Source: Halanaerobiales bacterium
GTDB lineage: Bacteria; Bacillota; Halanaerobiia; Halanaerobiales; Halanaerobiaceae
NCBI GenBank assembly: GCA_016278485.1
Contig: JADQBT010000002.1
Location: 62,001 to 126,000, forward strand
Length of the DNA: 64,000 bases
Direction of reading: 5' to 3'
Shown here piece after piece: positions 26,368-35,560 of this stretch; position 1 is the first letter of the stretch, and the number at the start of each line of letters is the position of its first letter. Under the pieces are notes generated by a model. That model did no database searches, was not told the origin of the DNA, and saw only the letters and a list, made by a program, of their open reading frames with translations. Both the position numbers and the translations under genes were made by a program.

Positions 26368-27680
26368 GTAAACCAACAGTAGCGATTGTAGGTAGACCTA
26401 ATGTAGGTAAATCCACACTATTTAATAGACTAACTGGTGGAAGAACAGCAATTGTTGAAGGTGAACCGAATATAACCCGGGATAGATTATATGGAAATGT
26501 AGAATGGCAAAATTATAAATTTAATATTATTGATACAGGTGGTATTGTACCACGGGATGATGATTTAATTAAAAATAAAATTAAATTACAGGCTGAAATT
26601 GCAATGGAAGAAGCAGATTTAATTTTGTTTGTGGTTGATGCTAGAGAAGGATTAACTTCGATTGATCAGGAAATAGCACAAATGCTTTATCGTACAAATA
26701 CAGAGATTATTCTGATAGTAAATAAAGTTGAAGATTTTTCTCGACAAGCTGAGATTAGCTGGGATTTTTATTCACTTGGTTTTGGCGAACCAATATTGAT
26801 TTCTGCTGAACATGGGAAAAATACGGGAGAGATGTTAGAATTAGTTGTTGAGAAACTACCAGAAGAGGTAGTTGAAGATGAAGAAGATCAAAAAATAAAT
26901 GTGGCAATTGTTGGGAAACCTAATGTTGGCAAATCAAGTTTGGTTAATTTTCTTGTTGGAAATGAAAGAATGATTGTGAGTGATATACCTGGTACTACAA
27001 GAGATGCGATTGATACCATAATTGAAAAGGATAATACAGTATTTAATTTAATTGATACAGCCGGATTGAGAAGGAAATCTCGAGTGAAAGAAAATGTAGA
27101 ATACTATAGTAATTTACGCGCTATTCGAGCTATGGAAAGAGCAGATGCAGTATTAATGATGATAGATGCCACAGAGGGTGTCTCAGAACAAGATAAAAAA
27201 ATAGTAGGTTATGCGCATGATGATGGGAAAGCAATTGTGATAGCGGTTAATAAGTGGGATCTGGTAGAAAAAGATAATAAAACAATGACCAGATATACTG
27301 ATGATCTTTATCATAATCTTAAGTTTCTAAATTATGTTCCTATTACCTATATATCAGCTTTAACTGGTGAAAGAATCGAAGAGATGCTTTCTTTAGTGGA
27401 ACATGTTGTCGATCAAACCAATATGCGGATAAAAACTGGTATTTTAAATGAAGTATTAAATGAGGCGATGTTACTTAGGGAACCACCTTCTCGCAAAGGA
27501 AAAAGACTTAAGCTTTATTATGCAAGTCAGGTAGGTGTAAAACCTCCAAATTTTGTCTTCTTTGTTAATGATCCTAAATTAATGCATTTTGCTTATCAAA
27601 GATATTTAGAAAATGTAATTAGAAAGGCTTTCGGATTTGTTGGTAGTCCGATTAAATTCAAATTAAAACAAAGGAGTTAA
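26364..27680 (+). CDS. der: Ribosome assembly GTPase Der (EngA)
   Basis: A 438-residue tandem-GTPase needed for 50S subunit assembly. The first G domain has GRPNVGKST, DTGG and NKVE; the second has GKPNVGKSS, DTAG and NKWD; a KH-like domain forms the last 80 residues. It starts at TTG after GGAGGTGATC. It overlaps the DUF512 gene and is followed by plsY after 10 bp. Confidence 0.97.
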   Translation: MSKPTVAIVGRPNVGKSTLFNRLTGGRTAIVEGEPNITRDRLYGNVEWQNYKFNIIDTGGIVPRDDDLIKNKIKLQAEIAMEEADLILFVVDAREGLTSIDQEIAQMLYRTNTEIILIVNKVEDFSRQAEISWDFYSLGFGEPILISAEHGKNTGEMLELVVEKLPEEVVEDEEDQKINVAIVGKPNVGKSSLVNFLVGNERMIVSDIPGTTRDAIDTIIEKDNTVFNLIDTAGLRRKSRVKENVEYYSNLRAIRAMERADAVLMMIDATEGVSEQDKKIVGYAHDDGKAIVIAVNKWDLVEKDNKTMTRYTDDLYHNLKFLNYVPITYISALTGERIEEMLSLVEHVVDQTNMRIKTGILNEVLNEAMLLREPPSRKGKRLKLYYASQVGVKPPNFVFFVNDPKLMHFAYQRYLENVIRKAFGFVGSPIKFKLKQRS

Positions 27681-27690
27681 GGAGGTTTTT

Positions 27691-28314
27691 ATGAAATTTA
27701 TTTTTACTATTATATTAGCTTATTTGATGGGTTCAATACCCTTTGGCTATATTGTTACTAAATATTTAATGCAAGTTGACATTAGGGAATATGGTAGTGG
27801 TAATGTAGGTGCGACTAATGTTGCAAGAGTAAGTGGACTTAAAGCAGGCATTGTCGTAGCTCTTTTTGATATATTAAAAGGATTTTTGGCAGTTTGGATT
27901 AGTCAATTAATTTTATTTCCAGATTTGTCTACTTTATATCTTTTGCCAGCTGCTTTAGTAGTAATTATTGGACATGATTATTCGGTTTTTCTTAATTTCT
28001 CTGGAGGTAAAGGAGTAGCAACTACTTTTGGGGTTATTCTAAAATTATATCCTATCGCTTGTTTGGTTTATGCTTTAATCTGGTTATTATTAGTATTCAA
28101 AACTAGATATGTTTCACTTGGATCTACTGTTGGTGCATTAAGTTTACCGATTGTTACATATTTTTTACCTCATAACCAATATGACTTAATTTTTACTTCT
28201 TTACTTTCAATATTTATTCTTATTGCACATCGCGGTAACATTCACAGGTTAATTAAAGGTGAAGAAAGTCGAATGAATCCAAAGAATATGAAACGTGGAG
28301 GTAAAAATGAGTAA
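27691..28314 (+). CDS. plsY: Glycerol-3-phosphate acyltransferase PlsY
   Basis: A 207-residue integral membrane enzyme that transfers the acyl group from acyl phosphate (made by PlsX) to glycerol 3-phosphate. The motifs YLMGSIPFGY, GSGNVGATNVAR and FSGGKGVATT are all present in order. AAGGAGG precedes the ATG. The end overlaps gpsA by 8 bp, coupling synthesis of the acceptor glycerol 3-phosphate to its use. Confidence 0.96.
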   Translation: MKFIFTIILAYLMGSIPFGYIVTKYLMQVDIREYGSGNVGATNVARVSGLKAGIVVALFDILKGFLAVWISQLILFPDLSTLYLLPAALVVIIGHDYSVFLNFSGGKGVATTFGVILKLYPIACLVYALIWLLLVFKTRYVSLGSTVGALSLPIVTYFLPHNQYDLIFTSLLSIFILIAHRGNIHRLIKGEESRMNPKNMKRGGKNE

Positions 28315-29368
28315 AAATATAACTGTAATTGGTGGTGGGAGTTGGGGTACAGCTCAGGCTAATGTTCTTGCTGAAAATGGACATTGTATAAAACTTTATC
28401 TTAGAGACAAAGATCTTATTCATAAGATTAATACAGAACATATAAATGATAAATATTTTCCGAATATTAAACTTGATAAAAATATTACGGCCGTTAATGA
28501 TTTAACTTATGCAGTTGTAGATGCAGAAATAATTGTGATGGCTATTCCTACCCAATCAACCAGGTCTGTGATGGAAAATATTAAAGCATCAATAAATGAT
28601 AATCAATTATTTATTTCTACAGCTAAAGGAATAGAAAAAGGAAGTTTTTTAAGAAATTCAGAAATTATTAATTTATATGGTGGGAAAAAAGTAGTTGTTC
28701 TTTCTGGACCAACCCATGCTGAAGAAATTATTAATAATATTCCATCAGCTATTGTAGCAGCTTCACCTGATAAAAATTTAGCAGAAACTGTTCAGGACCT
28801 ATTCATGACATCTAATTTACGTGTCTATACAAACCCGGATATTGTTGGTGTTGAGTTGGCAGGAGCTGTAAAAAATGTAATTGCTGTAGCAAGTGGTATT
28901 ACGGATGGTCTTGGCTTAGGTGATAATACAAAAGCTGCTTTAATGACTCGTGGTCTAATGGAGATGAGCAAACTTGGTATTCAACAAGGAGGAAGGCCTT
29001 TAACTTTTGCCGGACTTGCTGGCATGGGAGATTTGGTTGTTACCTGCACTAGTATGCATAGTCGAAATCGAAGATTTGGGATTAAAATTGGTGAAGGTTT
29101 AAATTTAAATGAAGCTGCTAAAGAAGTAAAACAGGTAGTTGAGGGTGCAAAGACAACTGCTGCAATTAAAAATTGGTTAAAACTTAATGAGAATAATAAT
29201 TTAGAAATGCCAATTACTGAGCAAATTTATGAAGTATTATATAATGATAAACCTGCTCTTGAAGCGGTGGAAAAGCTTATGCTACGTGGACCTAAACATG
29301 AGATGGAAGAGGTAGTAACTAACCCTTTGTGGGATATATCTACTCTCAATTATTTTAAAGAGGATTAA
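28307..29368 (+). CDS. gpsA: Glycerol-3-phosphate dehydrogenase [NAD(P)+]
   Basis: A 353-residue Rossmann dehydrogenase that makes sn-glycerol 3-phosphate from dihydroxyacetone phosphate for lipid synthesis. The nucleotide-binding GGGSWGTA is near residues 8-15, and the catalytic-domain motifs SGPTHAEE, ELAGAVKNVIAVASG and GLAGMGDLVVT are intact. The ATG at 28307 follows GGAGG with good spacing, so the in-frame codon at 28295 is not needed. Transcribed with der and plsY; a terminator overlaps the stop codon. Confidence 0.96.
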   Translation: MSKNITVIGGGSWGTAQANVLAENGHCIKLYLRDKDLIHKINTEHINDKYFPNIKLDKNITAVNDLTYAVVDAEIIVMAIPTQSTRSVMENIKASINDNQLFISTAKGIEKGSFLRNSEIINLYGGKKVVVLSGPTHAEEIINNIPSAIVAASPDKNLAETVQDLFMTSNLRVYTNPDIVGVELAGAVKNVIAVASGITDGLGLGDNTKAALMTRGLMEMSKLGIQQGGRPLTFAGLAGMGDLVVTCTSMHSRNRRFGIKIGEGLNLNEAAKEVKQVVEGAKTTAAIKNWLKLNENNNLEMPITEQIYEVLYNDKPALEAVEKLMLRGPKHEMEEVVTNPLWDISTLNYFKED

Positions 29369-29384
29369 TTTCCTCTTTTTTTTT
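29357..29384 (+). terminator. Intrinsic terminator after gpsA
   Basis: AAAGAGGA-TTAATT-TCCTCTTT, a perfect 8-bp stem with the gpsA stop in the loop region, followed by more T residues. Confidence 0.85.
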
Positions 29385-29457
29385 GTCATAAATATCCTTC
29401 TAATGCAATAATAATATATTAATCTAGCTGAATTTAGGCCAGATGAGATTTGTTTGC

Positions 29458-29475
29458 AAAGGAGGGTCTCAAATT
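29458..29475 (+). promoter_or_regulatory. Ribosome binding site fixing an ATT start for spoIVA
   Basis: AAAGGAGGG (29458-29466) lies 6 nt before an in-frame ATT at 29473. The only upstream in-frame ATG (29443) has no such site, and starting there would add ten residues not expected in SpoIVA. Confidence 0.6.
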
Positions 29476-30948
29476 AAAGATTTTAATATCTACCGTGATA
29501 TTTCTGAGAGAACTGGTGGTGATATCTATATAGGGGTTGTAGGTCCAGTCAGGACTGGTAAATCAACTTTTATCAAACAATTTATGGATCACCTTGTTTT
29601 ACCTCATTTACAGGATAAATTTTTAAAAAATAGAGCCCGGGACGAATTACCCCAAAGTTCTGGTGGTAAGATGATTATGACCACTGAACCTAAATTTGTT
29701 CCCGAAGAAGCAGTACAACTAGAAATGGATAATATTAATTTCAAAGTCAGAATGATTGATTGTGTCGGTTATACTGTGCCAGGTGCTATTGGTTATGAAG
29801 ATGAGGGTAAACCAAGAATGGTTTCTACCCCATGGTATGATAAAGAAATACCATTTCAAGAAGCAGCAGAGGTAGGTACCCAGAAGGTCATAAATGAGCA
29901 TTCAACACTAGGACTTGTTGTGACTTCTGATGGAAGTTTTGGTGATATCGCAAGACATAATTTTGTATTAGCAGAAGAAAGAGTTATTAAAGAATTAAAA
30001 GAAATCGGAAAACCATTTATTATTCTATTAAATTCAACTAATCCCGCTGCTGAAGAGACGCAAGAACTAGCTAATACTCTGTCTAAAAAATATAATATTG
30101 CTGTAGAACCAGTTAATTGTCTGGAAATGCAAGAAGCAGATATTAATCGGGTCTTACATAAAATATTATATGAATTTCCAATTAGAGAAGTCGTTATTAA
30201 TTTACCTGTCTGGACAAATAAATTACCTAAAGATCACTGGTTGAGAGAGGGTTGGAATAAAACAATATTCAATTCTATTCAACCAATTAATAAAATACGT
30301 GATATTGACAGTTTGATTAATGATTTAGCTGATGATGAAACAACCAGGGATGTATATTTGGAACAGATACAGCTTGGAGACGGTCAAATCTCTATTGCTG
30401 TAGGTTTACTCGACAATCTATATTATGACATTATCGAGGAATTTACTGGCCTTAAAGCTAAAGATCAAGGTGATCTGTTAGAATTGATTGGAGAGTTAAG
30501 CCATGCAAAACGTGAATATGACCGTATTTCAGATGCTCTCAAATCAGTTAGGGAAAAAGGTTATGGAATTGTCACACCTGATTTATCAGAGATGGAGTTT
30601 GCAGAACCAGAAATAATTAAGAGAGGTAACCGTTTTGGTGTTAAATTACAGGCATCTTCACCTTCAATTCATTTAATCAGAGCTGATATTAAGGCAGAGG
30701 TATCTCCAGTTGTTGGAACAGAAAAACAGTCTGAAAAATTAATTAGCTTTATACAACAAGATTTAGACGAGGATCCAGCAGCTATTTGGGATACTGAGTT
30801 TTTAGGCAGATCTTTACATGATATTGTGCAAGAAGGTATATCAAATAAATTATATCGAATGCCCGATTCTGCTCAGAACAAATTGAGAAATACCATAGAA
30901 AAAATCGTAAATGATGGCAGTGGAGGTTTCATTTGTATTATACTTTAA
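29473..30948 (+). CDS. spoIVA: Stage IV sporulation protein A (spore coat basement ATPase)
   Basis: A 491-residue SpoIVA, the ATPase that polymerises on the forespore outer membrane as the base of the spore coat. The Walker A GPVRTGKST is near residues 24-32. Other recognisable stretches are DELPQSSGGK, TTEPKFVPEEA, DCVGYTVPGA, KPFIILLNST, PEIIKRGNRFGVKLQA and the C-terminus GSGGFICIIL. With an ATT start, the length and N-terminus (KDFNIYRDISERTGGD) line up residue for residue with the B. subtilis protein as I recall it. It is separated from gpsA by a terminator and so has its own promoter, which I could not identify. Confidence 0.95.
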   Translation: MKDFNIYRDISERTGGDIYIGVVGPVRTGKSTFIKQFMDHLVLPHLQDKFLKNRARDELPQSSGGKMIMTTEPKFVPEEAVQLEMDNINFKVRMIDCVGYTVPGAIGYEDEGKPRMVSTPWYDKEIPFQEAAEVGTQKVINEHSTLGLVVTSDGSFGDIARHNFVLAEERVIKELKEIGKPFIILLNSTNPAAEETQELANTLSKKYNIAVEPVNCLEMQEADINRVLHKILYEFPIREVVINLPVWTNKLPKDHWLREGWNKTIFNSIQPINKIRDIDSLINDLADDETTRDVYLEQIQLGDGQISIAVGLLDNLYYDIIEEFTGLKAKDQGDLLELIGELSHAKREYDRISDALKSVREKGYGIVTPDLSEMEFAEPEIIKRGNRFGVKLQASSPSIHLIRADIKAEVSPVVGTEKQSEKLISFIQQDLDEDPAAIWDTEFLGRSLHDIVQEGISNKLYRMPDSAQNKLRNTIEKIVNDGSGGFICIIL

Positions 30949-30977
30949 AACTAAATAATACACATATTTATAAGAAA

Positions 30978-31021
30978 TGGGCCCGAAATTTATTCCTTCG
31001 GACCTATTTTTTATTTTTTTT
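30978..31021 (+). terminator. Intrinsic terminator after spoIVA
   Basis: TGGGCCCGAA and TTCGGACCTA form a 10-bp stem with one mismatch and one G-U, followed by a long T-rich tract. Confidence 0.8.
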
Positions 31022-31102
31022 TGTAATAATGCAGGAAAATCCTGATATAGCGCGAATAATAAGTAGTGAACTAAGGTATAGTTATAAAAGGAGGTGAACT
31101 GC

Positions 31103-31402
31103 ATGACTAAAAATGATTTAATTGAAGTGGTTGCTGAAAAAACTGGTTTAACCAAAAAAGATACGGGTGAAGTAGTTAATGAAATGATTGATTCAATCAT
31201 GGAGCATCTCGGAGATGAAGCTAAAAAACCAGAAGATGATCGTGATAAGGTTCAATTGATTGGTTTTGGTACTTTTGAAGTTAGAGATAGGAGTGCAAGA
31301 AAAGGTAGAAATCCTAAAACAAACGAAGAAATTACCATTCCTGCAAGAAAAGTTCCAGTCTTTAGAAGTGGTAAATCTTTTAAAGAGAATGTTGATGTTT
31401 AA
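31103..31402 (+). CDS. HU/IHF family DNA-binding protein
   Basis: A 99-residue nucleoid protein of the HU family. The N-terminal dimerisation helices (TKNDLIEVVAEKTGL) and the DNA-binding arm (GFGTFEVRDRSARKGRNPKT) are typical. It is about nine residues longer than usual because of an acidic stretch (GDEAKKPEDDRDK) before the core strand. The ATG at 31103 is placed correctly after AAAGGAGGTGA. An hbs/hupA gene directly after spoIVA is common in Firmicutes. A terminator follows. Confidence 0.94.
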   Translation: MTKNDLIEVVAEKTGLTKKDTGEVVNEMIDSIMEHLGDEAKKPEDDRDKVQLIGFGTFEVRDRSARKGRNPKTNEEITIPARKVPVFRSGKSFKENVDV

Positions 31403-31432
31403 TATAATATACTTAGTAAACAATTAACATGA

Positions 31433-31463
31433 AGGACCGGATTAAATAACCGGTTCTTTTTTT
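31433..31463 (+). terminator. Intrinsic terminator after the HU gene
   Basis: AGGACCGG and CCGGTTCT form an 8-bp stem with one G-U pair, followed by a T7 run. Confidence 0.8.
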
Positions 31464-31501
31464 CTTTTAATTAGTTTTAATTGGTCTAATAATGAGATAA
31501 T

Positions 31502-31530
31502 TTGAATATTACCTAGAATTTCTTTATAAT
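31502..31530 (+). promoter_or_regulatory. Sigma-A promoter of the liv operon
   Basis: TTGAAT at 31502-31507, a 17-bp spacer and TATAAT at 31525-31530, about 80 bp before livJ. No T-box or other riboswitch was recognised in the leader. Confidence 0.7.
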
Positions 31531-31611
31531 TATTCAAAATTGTGCAGGTGATTTTATATTTTCGACGAAGTATATATTTAGTTTAATAAAAAAAATTTAG
31601 GAGGAGAGAGC

Positions 31612-32733
31612 ATGAAAAAGAAAATTTTATTTTTTGTATTAATGGGATTATTTATTTTAAGTAGTGTAGTAGTAGCACAAGACGTAATAAAAATTGGAGT
31701 ATTTGAACCAATGACTGGACCATTTGCAGTAGGTGGAGAACTTAGTATGCAGGGCTATAGATTAGCTCAAATGCAAAACCCTACAGTTTTAGGCAAGAAA
31801 ATTGAATTAGTTGTGGTTGATAATAAGAGTGATAAGGTAGAGGCTGCTAATGCTGTGTCTAGATTAGTTAATCACAATGATGTGGTTGCTATTTTAGGTA
31901 GTTATAGTAGTGGTCTTACAATTCCGGGTGCTGAAGTTGCCAATAAAGCTAAAGTTCCAATGGTTGTGGCAACAGCTACAAATCCTTTGGTTACAATGGG
32001 AAAAGAATATATTTATCGTGCTTGTTTTATTGATCCTTTTCAAGGGTCAGCATTGGCTAAATATACCTATAATAATTTAGGTATTAAAAAAGCAGCTATG
32101 TTAGTAGATGTTGCTCAAGATTATTCAGTTGGTCTGGCTAACTTTTACAACCGGACTTATAAAGAATTAGGTGGAGAAATTGTATCTAATTTGAAATATC
32201 AGACTGGTGATCAAGATTTTTCCGCTCAGATGACTCAGATTACTAGTACAGATGCAGGGGCATTGTTTTTCCCTGGATACTTTGGTGATGTAGCATTAAT
32301 AGCTACTCAGGGTAGAGAACTTGGATTTAAAGGTGTTTATATGGGTGGAGATACTCTTGATAACCCAAAACTTCTTGAAATAGCTGGAGAACATGCAGAA
32401 GGTGTAGTAGCAACAACTTTCTACCACCCAGATGCGCCAGCCGCTACAGAGGCTTCACAGATATTTATTGATGAATTTATTAAAGAATATGATGAAGAAC
32501 CTAATGCAGTTTCAGTAATGACTTATGATGCATACAATCTATTAATTTCGGCCATTGAAAAAGCAGGTTCAACAGATGCTGATGCAATTAAAGACGCACT
32601 TGCTTCAACTGAAGATTTTGTTGGTGCTGGTGGGACTATTACTATTGATGATATGGGTAATGCAATTCGACCAGCTGTTGTTATTAAGGTTGTAAATGGC
32701 GAATTTGTTTATGAAGCAACAATTCAACCATAA
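31612..32733 (+). CDS. livJ: Branched-chain amino acid ABC transporter, substrate-binding protein
   Basis: A 373-residue periplasmic-binding-fold protein of the LivJ/LivK family that captures leucine, isoleucine, valine or a related ligand for the permeases encoded next. A classical signal peptide covers about residues 1-22 (ending VVVAQD), with no cysteine lipobox, so the mature protein is probably free in a periplasm rather than a lipoprotein. IKIGVFEPMTGPFA and the Ser/Ala-Thr ligand loops (SYSSGLT, VATATNP) fit the family. AGGAGG precedes the ATG. First gene of livJ-H-M-G-F; exact ligand unknown. Confidence 0.93.
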   Translation: MKKKILFFVLMGLFILSSVVVAQDVIKIGVFEPMTGPFAVGGELSMQGYRLAQMQNPTVLGKKIELVVVDNKSDKVEAANAVSRLVNHNDVVAILGSYSSGLTIPGAEVANKAKVPMVVATATNPLVTMGKEYIYRACFIDPFQGSALAKYTYNNLGIKKAAMLVDVAQDYSVGLANFYNRTYKELGGEIVSNLKYQTGDQDFSAQMTQITSTDAGALFFPGYFGDVALIATQGRELGFKGVYMGGDTLDNPKLLEIAGEHAEGVVATTFYHPDAPAATEASQIFIDEFIKEYDEEPNAVSVMTYDAYNLLISAIEKAGSTDADAIKDALASTEDFVGAGGTITIDDMGNAIRPAVVIKVVNGEFVYEATIQP

Positions 32734-32767
32734 TTTAAAGATAAATTTGTAATATATAAAACTTTAG

Positions 32768-32799
32768 GGAGAGATGGGGCAACATTGCTCTGTCTCTCC
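32768..32799 (+). promoter_or_regulatory. Intercistronic hairpin between livJ and livH
   Basis: GGAGAGA pairs with TCTCTCC, and the interior can continue pairing with several G-U pairs. No T-run follows. Such hairpins commonly protect the binding-protein mRNA, giving more livJ than permease; that role is inferred. Confidence 0.6.
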
Positions 32800-32825
32800 G
32801 TATATAAAGGAGTGAATAAAAATCT

Positions 32826-33713
32826 ATGGATATATTTCTACAAAACCTAGCTAATGGATTATCTCTGGGTAGCTTATATGCTTTAATTGCAATTGGATAT
32901 ACTATGGTCTATGGAATTTTACGTTTAATTAACTTTGCTCATGGTGAAATATTTATGCTTGGGGCTTATTTTTTGTATTATGGTGTGTTAATTTTTAATT
33001 TGCCATGGTGGTTGTCATTTATAGTGGCAGTTATTTTAACAGCCATTGCTGGTATGTTAACAGAAAGATTTGCTTATCGTCCCTTAAGAAAGGCACCACG
33101 TATTTCAATTTTAATCTCTGCGATTGGTGTTTCATTTTTCTTGCAAAATGCTGGAATTGTTGTTTTTAGTGGTGTACCAAAATCTTTTCATAGACCAGCA
33201 ATATTTGATCATATGTTTATTTTTGGTAATATACGAATATCATCTATTACCTTTGCTTCAATAGTTATTTCACTTATATTTTTAATGGGATTATTATTTA
33301 TAGTTTATCGCACTAAAACAGGTCTTGCTATGCGAGCTATTTCTACAGATATAGAAACTGCCCGTTTGATGGCGGTAAATGTAGATCAAACTATTTCAAT
33401 AACCTTTGCCATAGGATCTGCACTAGCTGCAGTTGGTGGTATATTATGGGCCTTAAAGTATCCTCAAATTTTCCCGTTAATGGGTATGATACCAGGCTTA
33501 AAGGCTTTTATTGCCGCTGTGCTTGGTGGAATTGGTAATATTTTTGGGGCAATGATAGGTGGATTTATTCTTGGTATGGCAGAAATATTGTTAGTTGGAT
33601 TTATGCCACAACTTTCTGGTTATAGAGATGCCTTTGCTTTCTTAATTTTGATTATAATACTGCTCTTTAAACCAGATGGACTTATGGGTAAAAATGTCCA
33701 GGAGAAGGTGTAG
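32826..33713 (+). CDS. livH: Branched-chain amino acid ABC transporter permease LivH
   Basis: A 295-residue inner-membrane permease with about eight helices. The family features LINFAHGEIFMLGAY near residues 35-50 and the C-terminal GGIGNIFGAMIGGF loop are clear. It pairs with LivM to form the channel through which the LivJ ligand passes. ATG after AAAGGAGTG. LivM begins 3 bp after its stop. Confidence 0.95.
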   Translation: MDIFLQNLANGLSLGSLYALIAIGYTMVYGILRLINFAHGEIFMLGAYFLYYGVLIFNLPWWLSFIVAVILTAIAGMLTERFAYRPLRKAPRISILISAIGVSFFLQNAGIVVFSGVPKSFHRPAIFDHMFIFGNIRISSITFASIVISLIFLMGLLFIVYRTKTGLAMRAISTDIETARLMAVNVDQTISITFAIGSALAAVGGILWALKYPQIFPLMGMIPGLKAFIAAVLGGIGNIFGAMIGGFILGMAEILLVGFMPQLSGYRDAFAFLILIIILLFKPDGLMGKNVQEKV

Positions 33714-33716
33714 ATT

Positions 33717-34784
33717 ATGAGTAAAACAAAAAAACAATTATTAACAACTGGCGCCTTAATTTTGTTAGGAATATGTATTTTATGGGCTCAGAGTAATTTT
33801 AATAATTATACTCTGCGAATATTAAATTTAAGTGCAATTTATGCAATTTTAGGTGTTAGTTTAAATTTAATTTTTGGTTTTACTGGTCAGTTTTCTCTTG
33901 GCCATGCAGGTTTTATGGCTATTGGAGCATATACAACCTCGCTTTTAATAATACCAAAATACTATAAAGAGATGACATTTCTTATAGAACCTTTAATTTG
34001 GCCATTTAGTGTACTTCAACTCCCTTTTATTGTTGCTCTTTTATTGGGAGGACTATTTGCTGCTATATTTGCAATTATCATAGGATTGCCAGTTTTAAGG
34101 TTAAGAGGAGACTATTTAGGAATTGCCACACTGGGGTTTGCAGAAATAATTAGAGTTATTGCCAATAATATTCCACAAATAACAAATGGTGCCCTTGGAT
34201 TAAAGGGTATACCAGCTTATACAAATTTGTGGTGGACACTTGGTTTTACAGTTTTTACAATCTTTGTAATCAAGAGATTGATAGCTTCAAGTTATGGAAG
34301 AGCTTTGATGGCAATTAGAGAAAATGAAATTGCTGCGGAAGCTATTGGGGTTAGTCTAACTTATCATAAAGTTATGTCTTTTACAGTCAGTGCTTTTTTT
34401 GCCGGGATTGGTGGAGGCTTACTAGCTAGCCTTTTAACTACTATTGATCCCCGTGCATTTATGTTTGTAATGACTTTTAATATTTTAATTGTTGTTGTAA
34501 TTGGTGGGTTGGGTAGTATTACAGGAACTGTAATTGCTGCTTTCTTATTTAATTTCATGCTTGAATATTTGAGACCAATTGAACAAGGTTTTGATCTTGG
34601 TTTTATCTCATTCCCAGAAATTCCTGGCCTCAGAATGGTAACTTTTTCACTAGCCTTATTAGTTGTGATTATTTACAATCAAAATGGTTTGATGGGCAAA
34701 TTAGAATTTACCTGGCAGGGATTATTTGACTTTATAGATAGAATAAAAAATCCTAAAAATAGTGATGAAAAGGGGGTATCTTAA
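33717..34784 (+). CDS. livM: Branched-chain amino acid ABC transporter permease LivM
   Basis: A 355-residue permease, longer than LivH as usual. It has about nine to ten helices, the N-terminal signature NLIFGFTGQFSLGHAGFM, the cytoplasmic loop LPVLRLRGDYLGIATLGFAEI and the late GGLGSITGTVIAA loop that contacts the ATPases. The stop overlaps the livG ATG by one base. Confidence 0.95.
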   Translation: MSKTKKQLLTTGALILLGICILWAQSNFNNYTLRILNLSAIYAILGVSLNLIFGFTGQFSLGHAGFMAIGAYTTSLLIIPKYYKEMTFLIEPLIWPFSVLQLPFIVALLLGGLFAAIFAIIIGLPVLRLRGDYLGIATLGFAEIIRVIANNIPQITNGALGLKGIPAYTNLWWTLGFTVFTIFVIKRLIASSYGRALMAIRENEIAAEAIGVSLTYHKVMSFTVSAFFAGIGGGLLASLLTTIDPRAFMFVMTFNILIVVVIGGLGSITGTVIAAFLFNFMLEYLRPIEQGFDLGFISFPEIPGLRMVTFSLALLVVIIYNQNGLMGKLEFTWQGLFDFIDRIKNPKNSDEKGVS

Positions 34785-35560
34785 TGACTTCTTTACTTAA
34801 AGTAGATAATATAACGAAACGTTTTGGCGGATTAACTGCAGTAGATAAATTTTTTCTTGAGATAAATGATGATGAAATAATTGGATTAATTGGGCCTAAT
34901 GGTGCTGGTAAAACAACTGTTTATAATATGATTACAGGTATCTATACTCCTACAGAAAATAAAGTATATTTTAAAGGAGAAGATATTACTGGTCTAAAAC
35001 CTGATAAAATTGCCAAAAAAGGAATAGCTAGAACTTTTCAAAATATTCGATTGTTAGAAAATTTGACAGTTTTAGATAATGTCATGATAGGTACTCACCT
35101 TCGTATTAAATCTGGTCTTTTTTCTGCTATTTTACGTTTGCCAGGCTATAAATTGGAAGAAAAACAACTTCATGAAAAATCAATAGCTCTATTGGAACGG
35201 GTAGAACTACTAGAATTTGCTAATGAACAGGCAGGTAGTTTACCTTATGGTAAACAGAGGAAACTAGAAATTGCCAGAGCACTTGCAACTGACCCAGATT
35301 TACTTTTGTTAGATGAGCCAGCAGCAGGTATGAATCCTCAGGAATCACATGAACTAGTTGAATTTATTAGACAAATAAAAGAAGAATTTGGTGTGACTAT
35401 ATTTTTAATTGAGCATGATATGAAAGTTGTCATGGATATCTGTGAAAGAATATTAGTCCTGGACTATGGAAAAACAATTGCAGAAGGAAGTCCTGCAGAA
35501 ATCAAAAATAATCCAGAAGTTATCAAAGCTTATCTGGGGGTGGATTTAGCCAATGCTTGA
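34784..35560 (+). CDS. livG: Branched-chain amino acid ABC transporter ATPase LivG
   Basis: A 258-residue ABC ATPase with Walker A GPNGAGKTT, the LivG-specific RTFQNIRLL, a slightly degenerate signature LPYGKQRKLE and Walker B LLLLDEPAAGMNP, ending with IEHDMKVV. It drives transport with LivF. Overlaps livF by 8 bp. Confidence 0.96.
   Translation: MTSLLKVDNITKRFGGLTAVDKFFLEINDDEIIGLIGPNGAGKTTVYNMITGIYTPTENKVYFKGEDITGLKPDKIAKKGIARTFQNIRLLENLTVLDNVMIGTHLRIKSGLFSAILRLPGYKLEEKQLHEKSIALLERVELLEFANEQAGSLPYGKQRKLEIARALATDPDLLLLDEPAAGMNPQESHELVEFIRQIKEEFGVTIFLIEHDMKVVMDICERILVLDYGKTIAEGSPAEIKNNPEVIKAYLGVDLANA

Noticed and set aside
29371-29466. Long-range pairing of the gpsA terminator right arm with the spoIVA ribosome binding site
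   Set aside because: CCTCTTTT can pair with AAAGGAGG, but over an 80-nt distance and against a strong competing terminator stem; low-complexity sequence makes this likely by chance.
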